Source: VAXT01 sp963774625 (GTDB lineage: Bacteria > Actinomycetota > Thermoleophilia > Gaiellales > Gaiellaceae). From it: DNA of 64,000 nucleotides. The stretch lies in contig CAVZFQ010000013.1 in NCBI GenBank assembly GCA_963774625.1, positions 62,001 through 126,000 on the forward strand. The letters are read 5' to 3'. This document shows, in pieces, positions 62,521-64,000 of this stretch. Position 1 is the stretch's first letter; each line of letters begins with the position of its first letter. The notes beneath the pieces were generated by a model. It was not told the DNA's origin. It made no database searches and was given only the letters and a program-made list of their open reading frames with translations. A program made the translations under genes and the position numbers.

Positions 62521-64000
62521 CTACTCATACTGGAGCGCTTCCAGGACGCGCAGGCGCGCGGCGCGGCGAGCCGGGAGCACCGCCGCGAGCAATCCCGCGA
62601 AGATCGACACGAGCACGAACACGATCAGCGACACGGTCGGGAGCGCGAACTGGAGGTCGTACTGCGACAGCGCGCGGGTGACGAGCAGCGCAAGGAAGAT
62701 GCCGAGCGGCAGCCCAAGAGCGGCACCGATCAGGGCCGTGATCACGCTCTCGTGCCGGATCATCCGGCGCACCTGGCGCCGCGTCATCCCAACCGCGCGC
62801 AACATCCCCAACTCGCGCGTCCTCTCGAACACGGAGAGCACGAGCGTGTTCACCATACCGAAGAGGCTGATGATCACGGACAACGCGAGCAGGACGTAGA
62901 GCAGTAGCAGGAACTGCTGGATCTCACGGTCCTCCTTGTCGATCCATTCCTGCCGAGTCTGGATGCGCGTATCCGGGAAGCCCTCGAGCGCGCGCTCGAC
63001 GCCGGCCTTAGCCGCTGCCGGGTCGCCCGGGACGTTCATGAGCGTGAAGCGGTTGCGCGGCCGGTCGTAGAGGCCGTCGAAGGCCGCTTGCGAGACGCTC
63101 GCGCTGCCGAGCAGAGGATAAAACGGGCTGCCGTCGTAGATGCCGCGCACGACGACGTCCTTCCTCTTGTTGTCCGTCGAGAGCACCGTGAGCCTGTCGC
63201 CGACGCCGAGGTTGTTGTCTTCGGCGACATTGTCCGGTAGTACGGCGCCGTCGGCGCCGAGGCGCGTGAGCAGCTCGTCCGAGCCCTCGACCCAGCGGAA
63301 GTCGTAGACGTCGTCGATCCTGGCGTCGAGCCCGGTCAAGTTGCCGGCGTTGCCGTCGATCTCGGCGATGTCCTGACGAACGTTGCTGACGGTTTCCACC
63401 TCGCGGGCGCCCTCGGCCGCGTCGCCGACCGCGGCCGGAAATTCCGAGTAGCCGTCCTCTGAAGTGACGATCAGGTCGGCCTGGATCTGGCGCTCGATCG
63501 CGTCGCTGTTCGAGATGCGCAGGCCGTGCGCGAGCACTGCTACGAAAGTGACGAGTGCGATCCCGATCATCAGGGCAGCCGCGGTCGAAGCGGTGCGCCC
63601 GGGGTTACGCTGCGCGTTGCCCTCAGCGAGTTTTCCGGCGGCGCCGCCGATCCGGCGGGCCGGAATGCCCACAACCTTTGCTAGCGGCACGACCAGGCGG
63701 GACGAGAGCATCGCGACCCCGATGAAGAGCGACAGCACTCCGATCCCGAGTAGCGCGAAGCGCTGGCTCAGGGCGATGTCGTCGGCGAGCGTGCCGTACG
63801 AAAGCGCAAGTACGGCGAGGGTCACGATGACGCCCGCGATGTAGGGCGTGAAGCGGGAGAATCTGCCGCGGGGGAGCGTCGCGCCCTCGCGAACGGCGGC
63901 GATCGGCGGGACGCGCGTGGCGCGCAGGGCCGGGAAGAGTCCGGCAAACACCGTCACGAGCGTGCCGACGAGTAGCGACACGATCACCGTGCGCGCGGCG
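62521..64000 (-). CDS. ABC transporter permease, FtsX/MacB family, partial
   Basis: The reading frame continues through the window edge, so the 5' end is missing; 493 codons are seen. FtsX-like core repeats: LVGTLVTVFAGLFPALRATR, AALMIGIALVTFVAVLAHGL, then an external domain of about 200 residues (IQADLIVTSEDGYSEFPAAV ... RNRFTLMNVPGDP), and VLLALSVIISLFGMVNTLVL, SVFERTRELGMLRAVGMTRR (coupling motif), ALPTVSLIVFVLVSIFAGLL. The ERTRELGMLRAVGMTR block is a hallmark. Likely a lipoprotein/peptide exporter with an ATPase encoded upstream, outside the window. Confidence 0.92.
   Translation of the reverse strand, partial: AARTVIVSLLVGTLVTVFAGLFPALRATRVPPIAAVREGATLPRGRFSRFTPYIAGVIVTLAVLALSYGTLADDIALSQRFALLGIGVLSLFIGVAMLSSRLVVPLAKVVGIPARRIGGAAGKLAEGNAQRNPGRTASTAAALMIGIALVTFVAVLAHGLRISNSDAIERQIQADLIVTSEDGYSEFPAAVGDAAEGAREVETVSNVRQDIAEIDGNAGNLTGLDARIDDVYDFRWVEGSDELLTRLGADGAVLPDNVAEDNNLGVGDRLTVLSTDNKRKDVVVRGIYDGSPFYPLLGSASVSQAAFDGLYDRPRNRFTLMNVPGDPAAAKAGVERALEGFPDTRIQTRQEWIDKEDREIQQFLLLLYVLLALSVIISLFGMVNTLVLSVFERTRELGMLRAVGMTRRQVRRMIRHESVITALIGAALGLPLGIFLALLVTRALSQYDLQFALPTVSLIVFVLVSIFAGLLAAVLPARRAARLRVLEALQYE

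Noticed and set aside
1..64000. CRISPR array, prophage or rRNA operon
   Set aside because: No regularly spaced repeats, no structural or integrase genes and no rRNA sequence were seen on either strand.

Overview
The window is G+C-rich, densely packed bacterial chromosome with many GTG/TTG starts and very short gene gaps. Several traits point to an actinobacterium, most likely class Thermoleophilia: many genes without a Shine-Dalgarno sequence but with a TAnnnT -10 box 6-9 nt before the start codon (leaderless transcription), a primary sigma factor of actinobacterial type, FolE2 and ThyX, and two exported proteins of the NSVGT...collagen-like type that I associate with Solirubrobacterales/Gaiellales. 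This assignment is inference; no rRNA is present. There is no phage, integrase, intact insertion sequence or CRISPR array.

Layout. 1-3870 (minus): type IV pilus cassette (PilT ATPase, a lytic transglycosylase fused to an M23 peptidase, a PASTA protein, a minor prepilin cut by the window edge). 3925-6002: frameshifted geranylgeranyl-reductase-like flavoprotein, tRNA-Tyr, a lipoprotein, tRNA-Thr. 6102-11153 (minus): compact five-gene operon (181-aa protein, DUF4331, DyP peroxidase, enoyl-CoA hydratase, sulfite-oxidase-fold protein). 11154-11598: gene-poor gap with a decayed membrane-protein end and a perfect hairpin, then two tiny overlapping genes. 12063-13739: ArsR-DUF1801-AHSA1 operon and a PPOX-fold protein. 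13774-15688: drug-type ABC exporter bracketed by two palindromic repeats. 15698-22414: secreted alpha/beta hydrolase, cyclase-ATPase regulator, two RibD/DHFR-fold proteins, membrane serine hydrolase. 22480-27229: collagen-like protein, a second ArsR-AHSA1 pair, winged-helix and YCII proteins, EamA exporter. 27350-32804: GST-like protein, PaaK-like ligase coupled to a citryl-CoA-lyase-like protein, HemK-like methyltransferase, ferredoxin-NADP-reductase-like protein, 1-Cys peroxiredoxin. 32862-37590: phosphatase, YetF-like protein, flavin monooxygenase, LuxR regulator. 37587-39658: envelope enzymes (M15 peptidase, L,D-transpeptidase) and a tandem cupredoxin. 39659-43361 (minus): CBS-pair protein and a polar amino-acid ABC importer with an internal terminator. 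43395-46479: structured leader, Pro/Asp-rich membrane protein and a GGDEF-EAL protein. 46514-52700: lipoproteins, zinc ribbon, RpoD, asparaginase, MutM, sensor-kinase-like protein, FolE2, PlsY. 52697-55986: divergent superoxide dismutases and two secreted cupredoxin-like paralogues. 56065-64000: SDR, ECF sigma/anti-sigma pair, ThyX, DUF72, class V aminotransferase, epimerase and an FtsX-family permease cut by the window edge.

Common themes are oxidative-stress defence (DyP, peroxiredoxin, two SODs, peroxidase-linked operon), envelope remodelling and exported beta-sheet proteins, and transcription without leaders. Six coding regions are interrupted by single-base indels, mostly +1 in G or C runs. 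That pattern looks more like consensus error in a draft assembly than gene decay, so these are annotated as one gene each with the shift described.
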